From: Gigaspora rosea
Lineage: Eukaryota > Glomeromycota > Glomeromycetes > Diversisporales > Gigasporaceae
Reading direction: 5' to 3'
DNA length: 64,000 nucleotides
NCBI GenBank assembly: GCA_003550325.1
Contig: QKWP01000074.1
Coordinates: forward strand, 343,999-407,998
Under the pieces are notes generated by a model that was given only the letters and a program-made list of their open reading frames with translations, did no database searches and was not told the DNA's origin. The position numbers and the translations under genes are program-made. Each line of letters begins with the position of its first letter. Positions within the stretch are counted from its first letter, which is position 1. Positions 42,790 to 55,099 of this stretch are shown piece by piece.

Positions 42790-43205
42790 AGGTACCATTC
42801 GAATCATCTCACTAAGACAATTCAAATGATACTTAAATCATCCAAATTGGATCACAGAGCCACAAGATATACAATTCATGGAAATAGATTTGATCACAGA
42901 AAACATCTTATATCTCTAGATCCTGTAATCCAATTTGGATGATTTTGGCAGCATTAGATTCATTTCAGTGAGACAATTCGAATGATACCAAATCATCCAA
43001 ATTGGATTACAGGATTATTAGATACACAATCCTACAAAAATATATTGATCTCAAAAAATAATAAATATATTGTTTATCTTAGAATATTGTGATCTAATTC
43101 AGCTAATTTTGGTACAGTTTTGGTGCCATTAGAATTATCCCAGTGAGATGATTCGAATGATACCAAAATTATCCAAATTAGATTATGGGATCATAAAATA
43201 TCACA
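42790..43205. repeat. Cluster of palindromic ~80 bp repeats
   Basis: Three or more copies of words such as GATACCAAATCATCCAAATT, GGATGATTTTGG and ATTCGAATGATACC in both orientations, spaced 120-180 bp. The same word set occurs inside the TTA-flanked MITE at 19456-19981 (GGTACCATTCGAATCGTCTC). Confidence 0.6.
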
Positions 43206-43209
43206 AAGT

Positions 43210-44260
43210 ATTATATATAATCTACAGAATTAAAGTGATCTATGGAATTAGGTATAATCAACTACAAGTTTTATTCTTTAGGACATAAATAACAAAACTT
43301 GTGAATTCATTTTTCATTTTATAAATTTTTAAAAGAGAAGCAGTATTTTTTGTAAAGCTATTTTTTGTATAGAGTTAAAACTATTTATACTATAAAATCA
43401 TAAAGCATACTCAAGTATAACTGTTATAGCCAAAAAAAAATATATTTATACCAAGTTATTGGCATTATTCCTGTACCTCTAGTCCTGCAATATTACTATT
43501 TTCATAATATCATTATCTGAAACCTTAGCTGATACTATCTAATTTTATAGTGAGGCAAAATATGCAAAAAATTTTACTTTTTCAGAATCCTGTGCATATG
43601 CATTAATTAGTAAACATATACACAATTATTAACTATACTATATTCAGTTATGTTCTTTTGGCTATGATTTATTTTTTAAACTTAAATTTATTTTATTAAA
43701 TATTTGATTAATGCTTAATATGTAAAAACCTATTGTGAATAAAATATAATCTAAATTACTAATTTCAACATATATAGATTTAATACAAAACCAGATTATA
43801 AATGAATACATCTGATATAAATTTTTTTTTAAAAAAGATATATAATCAATTTATATTTTAAAAAAAGAATAAATATTTGATTAGACAATTTGCAAATTAG
43901 TTTCAATCTCTACTAAATAACAAAATAAAATAAATATAAAATTTGATTATAATATTATTTTTTGCTTGAAAGAATAAGCTTTTGTGAATCATTTAGTGAG
44001 CAATATAATTCTTTTTGTTTTTATGCTTGAGCTTTGGCTATTAAGCTATCAGTAAAGTTTTCATTAAACATTTTCTTGAGTATACTAATATTTAATTTAT
44101 TTTACAAGATGCAAGTATTTTTCTCCTCAAACTACAAATAGTTGGTATACCTTTTGGAATTTTCTATATACTTATTTTTAGCAAAAAATAAAGGGTTTAA
44201 CTTTTTCTCTGCATTATTTCATTTCTATTTAGCAAGAATAGTTTCCTTTGATAATAATCT
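43210..44260. other. Intergenic, very AT-rich
   Basis: No coding frame, RNA gene or bounded repeat recognised. Confidence 0.5.
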
Positions 44261-44265
44261 TTTAA

Positions 44266-44780
44266 AGTAGTAATCTACATAAAATCAGCAGTATGATCAT
44301 AATAAAATCTGGGGTTAAGTCTTATATAAGCTATTATTAATAGAGTGGAATCTGTAGCTGCCTCAAAGTTAAGTTATTTTTTTACTAAGCTAATTTTTCT
44401 TTAAGCTTTAACTAAAGTTGTAAAGCTCATTTTTATGATTCTAATAGTAGTGAGATTGGTAAAATTGGCCAGGTAGTTTTTGAGATATCTTAACTTTTGT
44501 CTTGTTATATATATAAAGTTTTTTTGCAATTTTTTATATGTGTAAAAGGATAAAGGTTAAAATATCTCAAGAACTACTAGGCCAATTTTACTAATCTTAC
44601 TATTATGAGAATCACAAAAATGAGCTCTACAACTTTTGTTAGAGCTGCAAGAAAGGTTTACTTAGTAAAAAAATAATTTTACTTTGAGGTAGCTACAGAT
44701 TCCACTTTATTATAAAACTTATATGAGATTTGCCCCAAATTTTACTATGATCATACTGCTGATCTTATGCGGATTACTAC
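44266..44780. mobile_element. TTAA-flanked palindromic element, 515 bp
   Basis: Arms of ~250 bp around ~44525: AGTAGTAATCTAC...ATCAGCAGTATGATCATA at the left and the inverse at the right, plus GTGGAATCTGTAGCTGCCTC / GAGGTAGCTACAGATTCCAC. TTAA flanks both ends (44262-44265, 44781-44784). The inner arms share GAGCTCTACAACTTT-type and GAGATATCTTAA-type words with the 12, 18 and 21 kb palindromes, but the termini differ. Confidence 0.7.
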
Positions 44781-44814
44781 TTAATACAATTAACATTAAT
44801 AATAATTATACTTA

Positions 44815-44962
44815 GGGCAGTGTCATTAATCACCTGATTATTTTTTATCAGAGGCCTACCCCCTCCCTCTTCCTCAATATATAAATAGTCAGGTTCTTAT
44901 ATATAATTTCAACTTTTTTATCCTCTCCCCCCTAAAAAATCACCTGATTTTTGTTACTCCCC
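44815..44962. mobile_element. PIF/Harbinger-type MITE, 148 bp, TTA TSD, copy 2
   Basis: GGGCAGTGTCATTAATCACC to (complement) GGGGAGTAACAAAAATCAGG; TTA on both sides (44812-44814, 44963-44965). Diverged copy of 10640-10787 with identical length. Confidence 0.75.
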
Positions 44963-45171
44963 TTAACAATATTCTTTAAGAATACAATTGAAGCTAATTA
45001 CTATATTATTTAACAATATTTTGGTAAAAATTATTTAATTTATTTATAGTTTTTTTAAAAAAAAAAACAAATATAAAATTTTGATTTTATTTATTAATAA
45101 AGGTTTAAAAGCAATAGTTGACAATACACTTAATAATTCTATTCAAAATCTAATAAAATAATTGGTATATA

Positions 45172-45342
45172 AGGACCCGAAATATACATAGATAGGTCAG
45201 GTATTAGTTTGCTTATTTTTGGTATTTTTTATGCAGATTATTTTTATTTATAAAACTTATTTTTGAGGTTTTTTTCTGAGATCTTTCTATTTTTGATAAT
45301 TTTATAATTAACCTAACCTATCTATATATATATCGGGATCCT
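45172..45342. mobile_element. Inverted-repeat MITE, 171 bp
   Basis: AGGACCCGAAATATACATAG and (complement) AGGATCCCGATATATATATA, then ATAGATAGGTTAGG. Flanks GGTATATA and GGTATAAA (7/8) suggest an 8 bp TSD. Confidence 0.65.
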
Positions 45343-45539
45343 GGTATAAATATATTTATTTAAATATATATAATTTATAATGATTATAATATTATTTAAT
45401 TTTTTGTTTAGAAAAGAAAAATGTTAACTTAATTAACTTGCTCAGCTCATTCAATAACTAAAAAATTTTTATCTAAAAAAGCAGTAGTAGTATCTAAAAA
45501 ACAAGCAACAAGTCAAAAAAAATATTAATTATATATATA

Positions 45540-45954
45540 CTTGCTGACAAAACCTGAACAAATCCCAAACCTCTAAAAAGTAATTGCTATTTGTAAAAAA
45601 TTAAATCAAACAAATAATTCTAAAATTTTATAAATATATCTCTATAGTTATAAGAATATACTTGATTTATTTAAACAAAGATTATTAATAAAATTTTTGA
45701 GCTATGAGTTTGGCCAGACCACTTGGGTTTGTCCACTTTAAGTAAACTTAAAATGGACAAACCTAAAGAGTCTGGCCAAACTTATAACTCAAAAAATTTA
45801 TTAATAATCTTTGTTTAAATAAATCAAGTATATTCTTATAACTATAGATAATACATTATACTTATAAAATTTTAGAATTATTTGTTTGATTTAATTTTTA
45901 CAAATAGCAATTACTTTTTAGGAGTTTGGGATATGTTTAAATTTTGCTAGCAAG
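45540..45954. mobile_element. Near-perfect palindromic element, 415 bp
   Basis: Arms of ~200 bp meet near 45747: CTTGCTGACAAAACCTGAAC at the left, complement of CTTGCTAGCAAAATTTAAAC at the right, with AAGTAATTGCTATTTGT, AACAAAGATTATTAATAAA and GTCTGGCCA words on both. TATA follows or precedes each end; TSD ambiguous. Confidence 0.75.
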
Positions 45955-45964
45955 TATAATTATA

Positions 45965-46430
45965 TAAGTATTATTTTTAAGAACTTAATTAGGCATTGCA
46001 CACTGTGATGTGCTTGTATATCACACCCAACAATCTACCAATTAAATTTAAAGATCAGGTGTAATGTGCAAATTTTTTTTGTATAACAAAATAAAGAAAT
46101 TTTTCTAAAATTTGTAATATCAAAAAATTTCATCTACTTAACCGCCTTTCATGCTTTAACAAAAAAAATTTCTTGCAAAATTTTGGTAATATCATCATTT
46201 ACTCTAACTTCTAACACTAATTCTTACCCTTACTCTAACCTTATATTAATTTAATTTTTGTTATATAGAATATTTGTTATACAGATTTACAAACTACGTT
46301 TATATATTGTATGCAATAAATTAGTATATCGCAGAGTGCGTTGCATATATTTATTTTATTTTTAATTATTAAATTATAATTATTATATAAACCAATTTTT
46401 ATATTATTAAATTAATTATATTTTTAAAAC
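45965..46430. other. Intergenic
   Basis: AT-rich; CTAACTTCTAACACTAATTC-type words near 46205 resemble degenerate telomere-like runs. No gene. Confidence 0.4.
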
Positions 46431-46436
46431 AGGATA

Positions 46437-46620
46437 CAGTCTAACCCCGCAATAGACACATCCGAAATAGTCACATTTTCTTGAAATTTATATACCAATC
46501 ATTTGCAGTAATATAAATTAACACTCGCTATAATCACATGATGTGACTATTTTTATGTTTCTCTCACTATAGTCACGTCAAGTTTCTGCCAGACAGTGTG
46601 ACTATAGTGGGGTTAGACTA
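46437..46620. mobile_element. Pogo-like MITE, 184 bp, TA TSD
   Basis: CAGTCTAACCCCGCAATAGA to (complement) TAGTCTAACCCCACTATAG, with TA on both sides (46435-46436, 46621-46622). Ends of the CAGTC..ACCCC..CTATAG type are shared with pogo/Tigger elements. Confidence 0.8.
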
Positions 46621-46643
46621 TACAATTATACATATATTGTATA

Positions 46644-46778
46644 CAGTATTGGGCTCTGGACCAAAAGTTCGCTTTACTGGACTTATAAACTGGACTACTA
46701 GACTTATAAGTCCAGTAGACTATTTATAAGTCCAGTTCCAGTTTAATTTTACTGGACTTATAAGCAAGCCCAACACTG
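46644..46778. mobile_element. hAT-type MITE, 135 bp, exact 8 bp TSD ATTGTATA
   Basis: CAGTATTGGGCTCTGGACC to GCCCAACACTG; ATTGTATA on both sides (46636-46643, 46779-46786). Interior is a run of GGACTTATAAGTCC palindromes. Confidence 0.88.
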
Positions 46779-47283
46779 ATTGTATATATGTATAATATAC
46801 TTAGCATAATATCATATATATTTTTGATTATTAGCAATATATTTATCCATCAAACTGTAATCCAGGCAAATTTGCCTAGATTTTTTTATAAATATTATAT
46901 TTTTTAAATAAAATAAAAATTTATTAAGTATATGGTTACCTAAAAACTCAAGACAACTCTACTAGCAATCAAATCAAGCAAGCTTAATAAAAAAGACAAA
47001 GAACAAAAATTTAGCTAAAGTCTATTAGAACGAAAATTCTTTTACACAAAAAATTACAGGTGTAGGCAAGGAAAAAAATACTTTTTACAAAAAATTCGAC
47101 AAAATTTCAAATTTTGTGGGGCATTGGTAATACCCTGTAGTGCAGATCAGTTACAAACAAACGTGTTCGGAAGTAAACAGAAAAGTAAACAAACAACAAT
47201 AAACAACAAACAATCTAAAAGGTCAGACATGTGACAAATTAGGAAGCTATTTTTAGAATATCAAATATCGGCGTAGATAATCA

Positions 47284-48818
47284 ATGATTAACCCCTACGT
47301 AGTACCAGATTGGAAAGTCAATTTTCTCAAAAAAGGTTGCCAAGCCATTAGATCAGGTGCTAGGAGTTGTATAAACTTACTTAAAAGGGAATGTAAAAAA
47401 GTACAAATAATTGACTAGGAAATCTCAGTTGCAATCCAAACAATCACTGCAGAGGAAGTTTATATTATAAGGCAGTTGATTGAAAACTATCCAAAAATTA
47501 CGGAACACCAACTTAAGCTGATTAAAAAAGATAAAATACAAACAGACGAACAGAGAAGAAAGGCTCTTTTACTGGAAGCTGAAAGTGGTTTTATTGATTA
47601 TGGAATTGAGGAAATGGAAGGACAAAGGAAAGTTCAGACTGAACAAATGTTGATTGACATAGAATCATACAAAGAAAACATCTCCAAAGTCTCGATGGAC
47701 TTAGACTCAGATAATGGTCAAGACAAAGATAATGAAGTGGACCCACTTCAAGAAGCAAACATGGATTATATAAGCAAGAACAAAGATATATCTACCCTTT
47801 CAGAAACACACGAAAGAAGGAAGAAAGAAGATAGTAAATCTCCAATGGAACTGGATATAAATTCAAACCAAGATGAAACAGAATCAGAGGAAAATTTAGA
47901 TCAAAGAACTGAAAATATAACAAGCATAGAAAAGGATTTGTTTAAGCTAAATCCTTCTCCCAACAGGACAAGAGAAAGAGTTAGGAAAAACCTTACTTTA
48001 TGGAATATACCAAATGGGACTCTCACACGGCAAATTAGAAAAAACCTCAGTTACTATGGTAGGGTAATAGTCAAAGGATTTATGGCAAACAGAAAGTCGA
48101 AGGTGGCATACGTAGAAGTCGAGGCTAAAAATAAAAAAAGAAGGGCTGAACTAGAAAATGCATGGGCTGTTCATTTTGAATTGGGAAAAATGGTTCTAAT
48201 TACCCAAGATCAATACGATACAGAAACACTTGTAGAAAGAAGTAAATACAAACTTATTTTGAAGAATGTTCCTAAAGTGGCAATTGAAACCACACTACTC
48301 AAACAGCTCAGATGCATTAACGCGAAAGCTGTTTACATCTCGACTAATAGAAATGGAAACCAAAGGGGAACTGCATCCATCTATTTTGCAAACGAGCAAG
48401 ACTGTAGCTCAGCTCTAGGAAAAACGGTATATTACTATCATACCAAACTAGATTGGGTTTCTAGAAGTAACCTCGAGCCTAGAATTAAACAAGATATTGG
48501 GAAAGAAAGAATCCTAACAGGTCCAAACACTATAATTATCAACAGAGAACGTAGATATGGTAAATTGAAAGAGAATGTTTAGGTGACGAAGAAAAATCGA
48601 TTAAAAACCACAGAGAACACGTAGGGAAAAGAACAAGGGAAACAGGAAATAAAGAAAACATCAGACTTTCATCTACCTTACAAGAACAACTACAGGTTAA
48701 CACAATACTACATGAGATACTCAATAGATTGGAACTAATTGAAAATAGACAAATTGGGCACATTAACTATGGGGGAAACGATCTGATAAGTGGGCACATA
48801 GCCCACCCTCGCTCCTAA
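47284..48818 (+). pseudogene. LINE ORF1 (RNA-binding, RRM-like), disrupted
   Basis: From ATG 47284 (MINPYVVPDWKVNFLKKG...) the frame has one TAG at 47416-47418 and then stays open to 48582. Two RRM-like units follow an acidic linker: NLTLWNIPNGTLTRQIRKNL ... SKVAYVEVEAKN, and YKLILKNVPKVAIETTLLKQ ... GTASIYFANEQD. A frameshift near 48575 extends the protein (ECLGDEEKSIKNHREHVGKR then a leucine-rich coiled-coil stretch) to a TAA at 48816-48818. ORF1 proteins bind the element RNA during retrotransposition. Confidence 0.75.
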
Positions 48819-48861
48819 AGGCGCCATAATTGCACTAAGGAAACATGGCAAGATTTGTGCC

Positions 48862-51800
48862 TTGCCAAACAAAGGGAAAAACAATGCACAAAACCAACAA
48901 ACAATTAACACAATACAATTCAATATAGACTCAGAAAGAAGTGGTTTAGATAATCTCAATATAAGCTGTCATAATATTAATGGGCTCAAATACAATAGTT
49001 CAAAGGTAGAACAATTAATCGAATGGGGAGTAGAAGAAAAAGTGGATATAATAGGTTTAGCGGAAACTAATATAACGAGTAAAGAGGGCAAATTTATATT
49101 AAAAGACGATATTCGATATGTCTCCTTCTGGGCAAATGCTTGTAAAGATAAGAAGAAAGGCTCAGGAATTGGCTTATTGGTCTCAAAACTATGGGAACCC
49201 CACCTGGGGAAAGTTAAAAGAGGAAATGAGTATTTTTTAGAAGCAATCTTCTTCTTCAAACAATTTACTCTAGTGATAATAATGCTTTATATCGCTCCGA
49301 ACGACAAGGTTTTTTCAAAAAAGATGCAACAACTAGTAGTTAAAAGAATATTAGAGGGAAAGCAAAGTGAACACTTTGTGATAATGGGTGACTTTAACTA
49401 CATTATCGACCCAAAGCTAGATCGTCTTAATGAAAATTCAAACACAAAACAGAAGCACCTTCCACTACATACCTGATTAATAAATTAAGACTTTGTGGAC
49501 ACATACAGGAAAGTGAATTCAGATTCGAAAGAAGTTACATAATCTAATCAGGAAAACGGTACAAGAATTAATCAAGTCTGGATCTCAAACAACCTGCTTG
49601 CAGGTTTAATGAAGGCTCAAATTTTGAATATGTCAGTAATTACTAGTAGTGACCACAAGGTATCAACGGTAGGGATCAGAATCGAATATTTAAAAGCTGC
49701 ACGAAGTATAGCAAAAACTAAAAGAAAAGGTTATCAAAGGACAATTTACCTATATGATAATGCTAGTGAAGAAGACTGGGATAGTTATGCCAGTGATCTT
49801 GACACATATCTAACAAAAAGGAACTCAATAGATTCATTGGAAAGAATTGATCCGAAGAAAACGATCGATCAAAACTTGCTAGATCGAATATGGGATAGTT
49901 TTATGAACAGAATTCTCTGTGCTGCGAATAAAAATATACCCAAAAAGAGAATCCTAAATTCACTTAATAATAGAAAGAAGGAAACAAAGAAGAAAAAGTC
50001 TCTCCTATATCGAAGTGTAGTTGAAATTAGTAAGATCATTAGAGAGATTAGCAAGTTTAAAGCAAAAAGAGAACAGGAAAAGTTCGCAAAATGGAACAAA
50101 ACAATTTCTCCAATAAGCACAGCATTAAATATTAAAATGGATCATTGGGAAGGACAGGATTTATTTAATTGGCAAGAGGATCTTAGAGGTTGGTGGAGGA
50201 TACTAAACCAGAAATTAGCGTCAGAACGCTACAAGAAAAACCTTACACAAATTGAACAATACACAAACGAAAGATGTGAAATGATACATGGTAGACAAGG
50301 CAAAATGCTCAAAAGTCTTCTAGAAAAACCATTTAATAAAATCCAACTAGACAGAGTTATAGTGCAAGAAAATGGAACTTGGGAGCTATTGAACAGTCCG
50401 CAAGAAGTATTGGACAAAGCCAAAGAGCATTTTCAGAGACAGTTCAACAGCACAAGCACACCAATAGAAAGCTCTACTACGTGGCAAGAATGGGCAGAAT
50501 ATTTTGAACCAAAAGACAAAATAAAGGTAGAATGGTATGAAAGCCTAGGTGAAGAGATCTCAGAGGAGGAATGGTACGAGACGCTCTCAGAAGTGAAGAA
50601 AAATCTGCTCCAGATATATCTGGTATAGATTATACCCTTATTAAAAAAGCAAGTGCAGATACGCAGGTGCTCTTCAGAAAGTTTGCGGAAATATGTATAA
50701 GGAGTGGTCAAGTTCCAGAAAAGTGGAAAATAGCGCAAATGTATCCAATCCCCAAGGAAGTGAACTGGGAGTACAGTCTTTATAATGTGAGACCTATAGC
50801 ACTACTGGAAACATTTCGTAAATGCGTAACTCGTATCCTCACGAAAAGACTTTCGAGAATTATGGTTGAATACAATATTCTTCAAGGATACAACTTTGCA
50901 GAACTCCCGGGTAACTCCACGGAGAACCCAGTGCATGCTATTAACGCAATAATGGAGGATGCTAAAGAGAAAAGAAAGGAGCTATGGTTGCTTATGCAAG
51001 ATATGTCAAAGGCTTTTGACTTTGTGCCCTTACATATGCTGAACCTAGCTCTAAAAAGAATCAAGCTTCCAGATAATATATGTTTCTTCATCTTAAATTT
51101 ATTTCAAGAAAGGAAGATTAAGGTTATAACAGCACACGGGTTAACTGAAGAGATACAGACACACAGAGGAATCGATCAAGGAGAGGTCATCTCCCCCTTG
51201 TTGTGAAGATTGTTCTACGATCCACTACTGTGCTGGGTGCAAGAAAATAAGTTATTAGGATATAGGTTGCAGTCTAAAAGCTATACAGATCTTGCCTTTG
51301 AACACAATATAACTTCAACAGCTAGGATTGCAGTAGTCGCATACGCTGACGACACAACCTGGATAGCGGAATCAAAGGAACAACTTAGTGAAATAACTCG
51401 TGTAGCTGAGCAGTTTTATTCGCTTAACCAAATCAAGGTCAATGGTAATAAATCTAAACTGCTAGTAATTAATAGCTGCAGCCCTGACCAAGAAATTGTT
51501 CTTAGTGAGCAAAAAGTAGCACCGGAAAAAAGAAGGTTCTTAATTAGGGTATTGGGAGTTTGGATTAGTAAGGTATGCAAGAATCACTCATTCGACAAAA
51601 AGTATCTTATATTGTGAAACAAGTAATAGGCACTCTGTACAAAAAGAAAATAACTGTTAGTCAACTAACCTACCTTAACAATATGGTCATAATTCCAAAA
51701 TTATGTTATATACTACAAACATCTAAACTTTCAAAACACGCATTAGAAAGAATCCACCAGCCATATATCAAACTTTGTAAACAAAAAATTGGGCTAGCTG

Positions 51801-54326
51801 GTACAGCAAATAACCAGATTATTACGCACAACAATCTAGTAAACATTAAGCCTCTCTGGTCAGAACTTTTAATAAAACAGTTGACTAGTGTTCAGAAAAG
51901 ACTTGGCAGTCACAGTATCATAGAAGAAATTACAAGAATTCGAATTGATCAGGGTATTGCATGTGCCGGCTACCTTGACTAGACACATATCGCAGGTTCG
52001 CCAGTTTGGCTCGCTAAAATTTGGCGAAATAATCTGGCATGTTTGACACTTTTCAAGGCAAAAAGTATGGATTGTGAGATCAATCTCTATGGAGAGGAGC
52101 AACTAGAACGAAGGCCAGGTTCACTGGGTATGGAAGTTAATAAAATTTTGCCAGAAAAGGTTTTTACAAAGGCCTACTATCACCTCTTCGAACTGGGAAT
52201 AGTATATATAGAACAACTATTAGAAGAGGATAGAAAAACCCTTCTAACGTGGCCGCAAATCAAGTTACTCCGAGCAGGAAGCAAGAAGGGTAGAAAAGCT
52301 GGCTGGTTCAAATTTTTGGAAGAAAACTTAATTATAGATCCAAGCATGCGCCAAATCGATACAAGTTTTCAAACAAAGACACTGAATAACCTCGCTTCTA
52401 GACTGGTCCTTAATAAGCTACAAGAAGATAATAGGCACAAAGAGGGAATCTATTTTAAAACAAAAACTCATCAACTGAGCTAGGCAAGGTTCTAAAAAAG
52501 GGTGGTAATAGAATCCTTGTGGAGCACTAGATTTCAGCAAAGGCTCAAAACCCTCTAATAAGAATGACCAGTAAGTGTAGGGGTTGTGCACTAAATATGC
52601 TCAAAGCTAGCCCAAATTGAGTTAGCTGAATTTACAAACACAATATAATTGGAGTTTTTCCCTTATCGGAAAAGTTAGTTGAAGCAGGGCACCTGCTAAT
52701 ATCACCAGAAATGTTTGAAAGATCGGGTATAAAGTTTAATGAAACAAAAGGTACGGAATCGATTCTACAAGAATTGGAAACTATAGAGGAATTAGAAGTA
52801 GAAATAGCTAAAAATAGAACAAAAAATTTAGACGTAGCCTCAGATTTGATAGATAGTTTGTTAAGGATTTTGAATAGGGTAGAAAAAAACTTAGTTTTTT
52901 ATACAGATGGTTCTTTGGTAATAAGAGAGGAGTCAAACCCAAATACGGCACAAATGGGATTTAGTTGGGTATTAGTAGATCTAGAAAAAAACATAGCATT
53001 AGACGAATACTATGGAAAAACAAGTCTATGGCCGTCTTCAACCAAACCAGAACTTCTAGCAATTTGGTCAGCACTCCTGGTCTGCCCGAAGGGAAGTGTA
53101 GTTACAATTTGTACTGATAGCCTAGCCGCTATTAACAGCATTGAAAAGGGTTGAAAACAGGTATCCAATAGCGGTTAGTATAAGAAAAAGAACTATATGA
53201 TAGTCTCACAAATTGTTGAACTATGTATGATTAAGCAACTCGAGCTTATTTTGCAAAAGGTTAAAGGTCATAGTGATGACGTATGGAATGATAGAGCGGA
53301 TCATCTAGCAAAAACAGCAATCAGAGATTCTGCTACAAGCTCAGTGTCTATAGAAAACAGATACTTGATACTGGGGCATTATATTGGAAAGGGATCCTGG
53401 TTGAAATGCCCACTCGCGAATTTCTCAGTATACTACACAATATGAACTTGAATTTTACATAGAGTGAAACAAAAGCCTTCGAAGCAGTTAAAGTGGAGAA
53501 TAAAGAAGATAACTTTTGCTGAAAAATTTTCTGGGATAGGTATAAAACCCAGCTCGGGACCAGGTGTAATTCTATTTCCAAAAGCAAAAAGGTATCAACA
53601 CAGATTAAATTTCTGATGAATTTGGCTCCAACTCTTGAAGTACTGCATAAGTGAAAACTGAATATCTACGACTCGCCAAACTGTATCTTTTGCCAGGAAA
53701 GCGAAATTGAAACACTGAGCCATATTATGAAATGTACCACCTTCGAGTTAAAATGGAAAAGAATCGAAGCACTCACAGAAGAAAATGCTTGGAATACGCT
53801 TACTCCAGAAGCTAAAAGCAGGATTAACCCACCTGCAATCTCTAGGATTATATTTGAAATGGACGTAAATAGTAGAGCCAGTATTAGGTTAAACATGGCC
53901 AAAGGACTGATAAGCCAAAAGGTAGTAGACAAGCTCAACGAATTCTTTTCAAATTACAGAAACACCAAGGTTGCTATAATGGCTGTCCTCCAGGGGTACT
54001 GGAATCATTTCTATGAAGACATCTGGAAAAAAAGGTGTGATTAAATAATCAGCTGGGAAAAAAGACTAGGAATAATGAAACAGTCAAAACGACCAGAATC
54101 ATGCGGGCCTACTAATGGTGAAGCCGGCCCGTCAGTACAGAGAAACATTAATAAAGGAGTAGGAGTAGGATCGAGTAAACATAAAAAACAAGGAACTCCT
54201 AATTCAATAGTGAAACAGAAAAAAGGGAAAAAGGACATTACATTGTTAGAAATAAACCATGCAACATTAGTTGCAATAGAAAACTTTATTAAAACTGGTA
54301 GGAAACCCTACTGGTATGGTTCTTGA
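48862..54326 (+). pseudogene. LINE ORF2 (endonuclease-RT-RNase H-CCHC), disrupted
   Basis: Endonuclease: NISCHNINGL, GLAETN, GSGIGLLVSK, VIMGDFNYI, and after a frame change NQVWISNNLL and SSDHK (48862-49660). RT: WKIAQMYPIPK, NVRPIALLETFRK, LLMQDMSKAFDFV, GIDQGEVISPLL then TGA (51204-51206) where Trp is expected, and VVAYADDTTW (50571-51560). RNase H: FYTDGSL, KPELLAIWSAL, ICTDSLAAI, HSDDVWNDRADHLA (52880-53310). C-terminus: CIFCQESEIETLSHIMKC (53675-53735) and a tail that, reading through TAA at 54042, runs to 54326. At least eight stops or frameshifts. Needed for cleavage-primed reverse transcription in the intact element. Confidence 0.88.
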
Positions 54327-54389
54327 CAGTATTTTGACGTTGAGACCCAACTTCCAGAAGTTGGTGCGACAGGTCGTATTTGGGCACTC

Positions 54390-54530
54390 NNNNNNNNNNN
54401 NNNNNNNNNNNNNNNNNNNNNNNNNNNNNNNNNNNNNNNNNNNNNNNNNNNNNNNNNNNNNNNNNNNNNNNNNNNNNNNNNNNNNNNNNNNNNNNNNNNN
54501 NNNNNNNNNNNNNNNNNNNNNNNNNNNNNN
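54390..54530. other. Assembly gap (141 N)
   Basis: Unknown sequence between the LINE 3' region and the next element; hides the LINE 3' end and TSD. Confidence 1.
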
Positions 54531-54546
54531 ATTAAGTATATTGTTA

Positions 54547-55093
54547 CTGTATTTTCCTGAAAATAAGCTACCTTTTTTTGGACAAAAAGTTATACAAAAA
54601 ATCGGGGGTAGCTTATTTTCAGGTAAAATCAATTTTTGACCGATTGTAGAAAGTTGCTACATAGTAAAGTCAAAATTTTACTATGTAAATCGATTAAAAT
54701 CGATCAAGTAACCTTGTTTGGAAGATCAAAATACACTTATTCTGAAATTTTCATTAAGATCTGAGAACTTATTATTATTTGACTTTTAATTTTTACTTTG
54801 ACGAATATATTTTTTTAAAAATTTTAATTTTTTCGCAAACGTAAATATCAAAAGTCACTTAATAAAAAGTCCTCTAATATTTATGAAAATTTTATAGTAA
54901 GTGTATTTTGACCTGCTGAATAGGTTTACTTAATCGATTTTAATCGATTAATTTAGTAAAATTTAGATTTTACTATATAGCGACTTTTTCAATCATAGGG
55001 GTAGCTTATTTTCGGGTTAAAGACGTTTTGGAGTTTTTTGACCAAAAGAGAGGTAGCTATTTTCGAAGGTAGCTTATTTTGGGGAAAATACAG
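54547..55093. mobile_element. Tc1-mariner-type MITE, 547 bp, TA TSD
   Basis: CTGTATTTTCCTGAAAATAA to (complement) CTGTATTTTCCCCAAAATAA; TA on both sides (54545-54546, 55094-55095). Subterminal GGTAGCTTATTTTC is repeated in both orientations. Related, older copy at 13912-14843. Confidence 0.8.
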
Positions 55094-55099
55094 TATACT

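Larger units (their letters stand above)
47284..54380 (+). mobile_element. Non-LTR retrotransposon (LINE), full domain set, inactivated
   Basis: Two ORFs in order: an RRM-like ORF1, then ORF2 with apurinic-type endonuclease, reverse transcriptase, RNase H and a C-terminal CCHC motif. Neither ORF is intact. The 5' end lies somewhere in 47100-47283 (GC-richer leader); the 3' end is lost next to the N gap at 54390. Its codon use and lower AT content stand out from the surroundings. Endonuclease plus RNase H places it in the broad I/Tad-like group (inference). Confidence 0.88.

Noticed and set aside
48539-50738. Several minus-strand frames over the LINE
   Set aside because: Shadows of ORF1/ORF2; the plus-strand frames carry the recognisable motifs.
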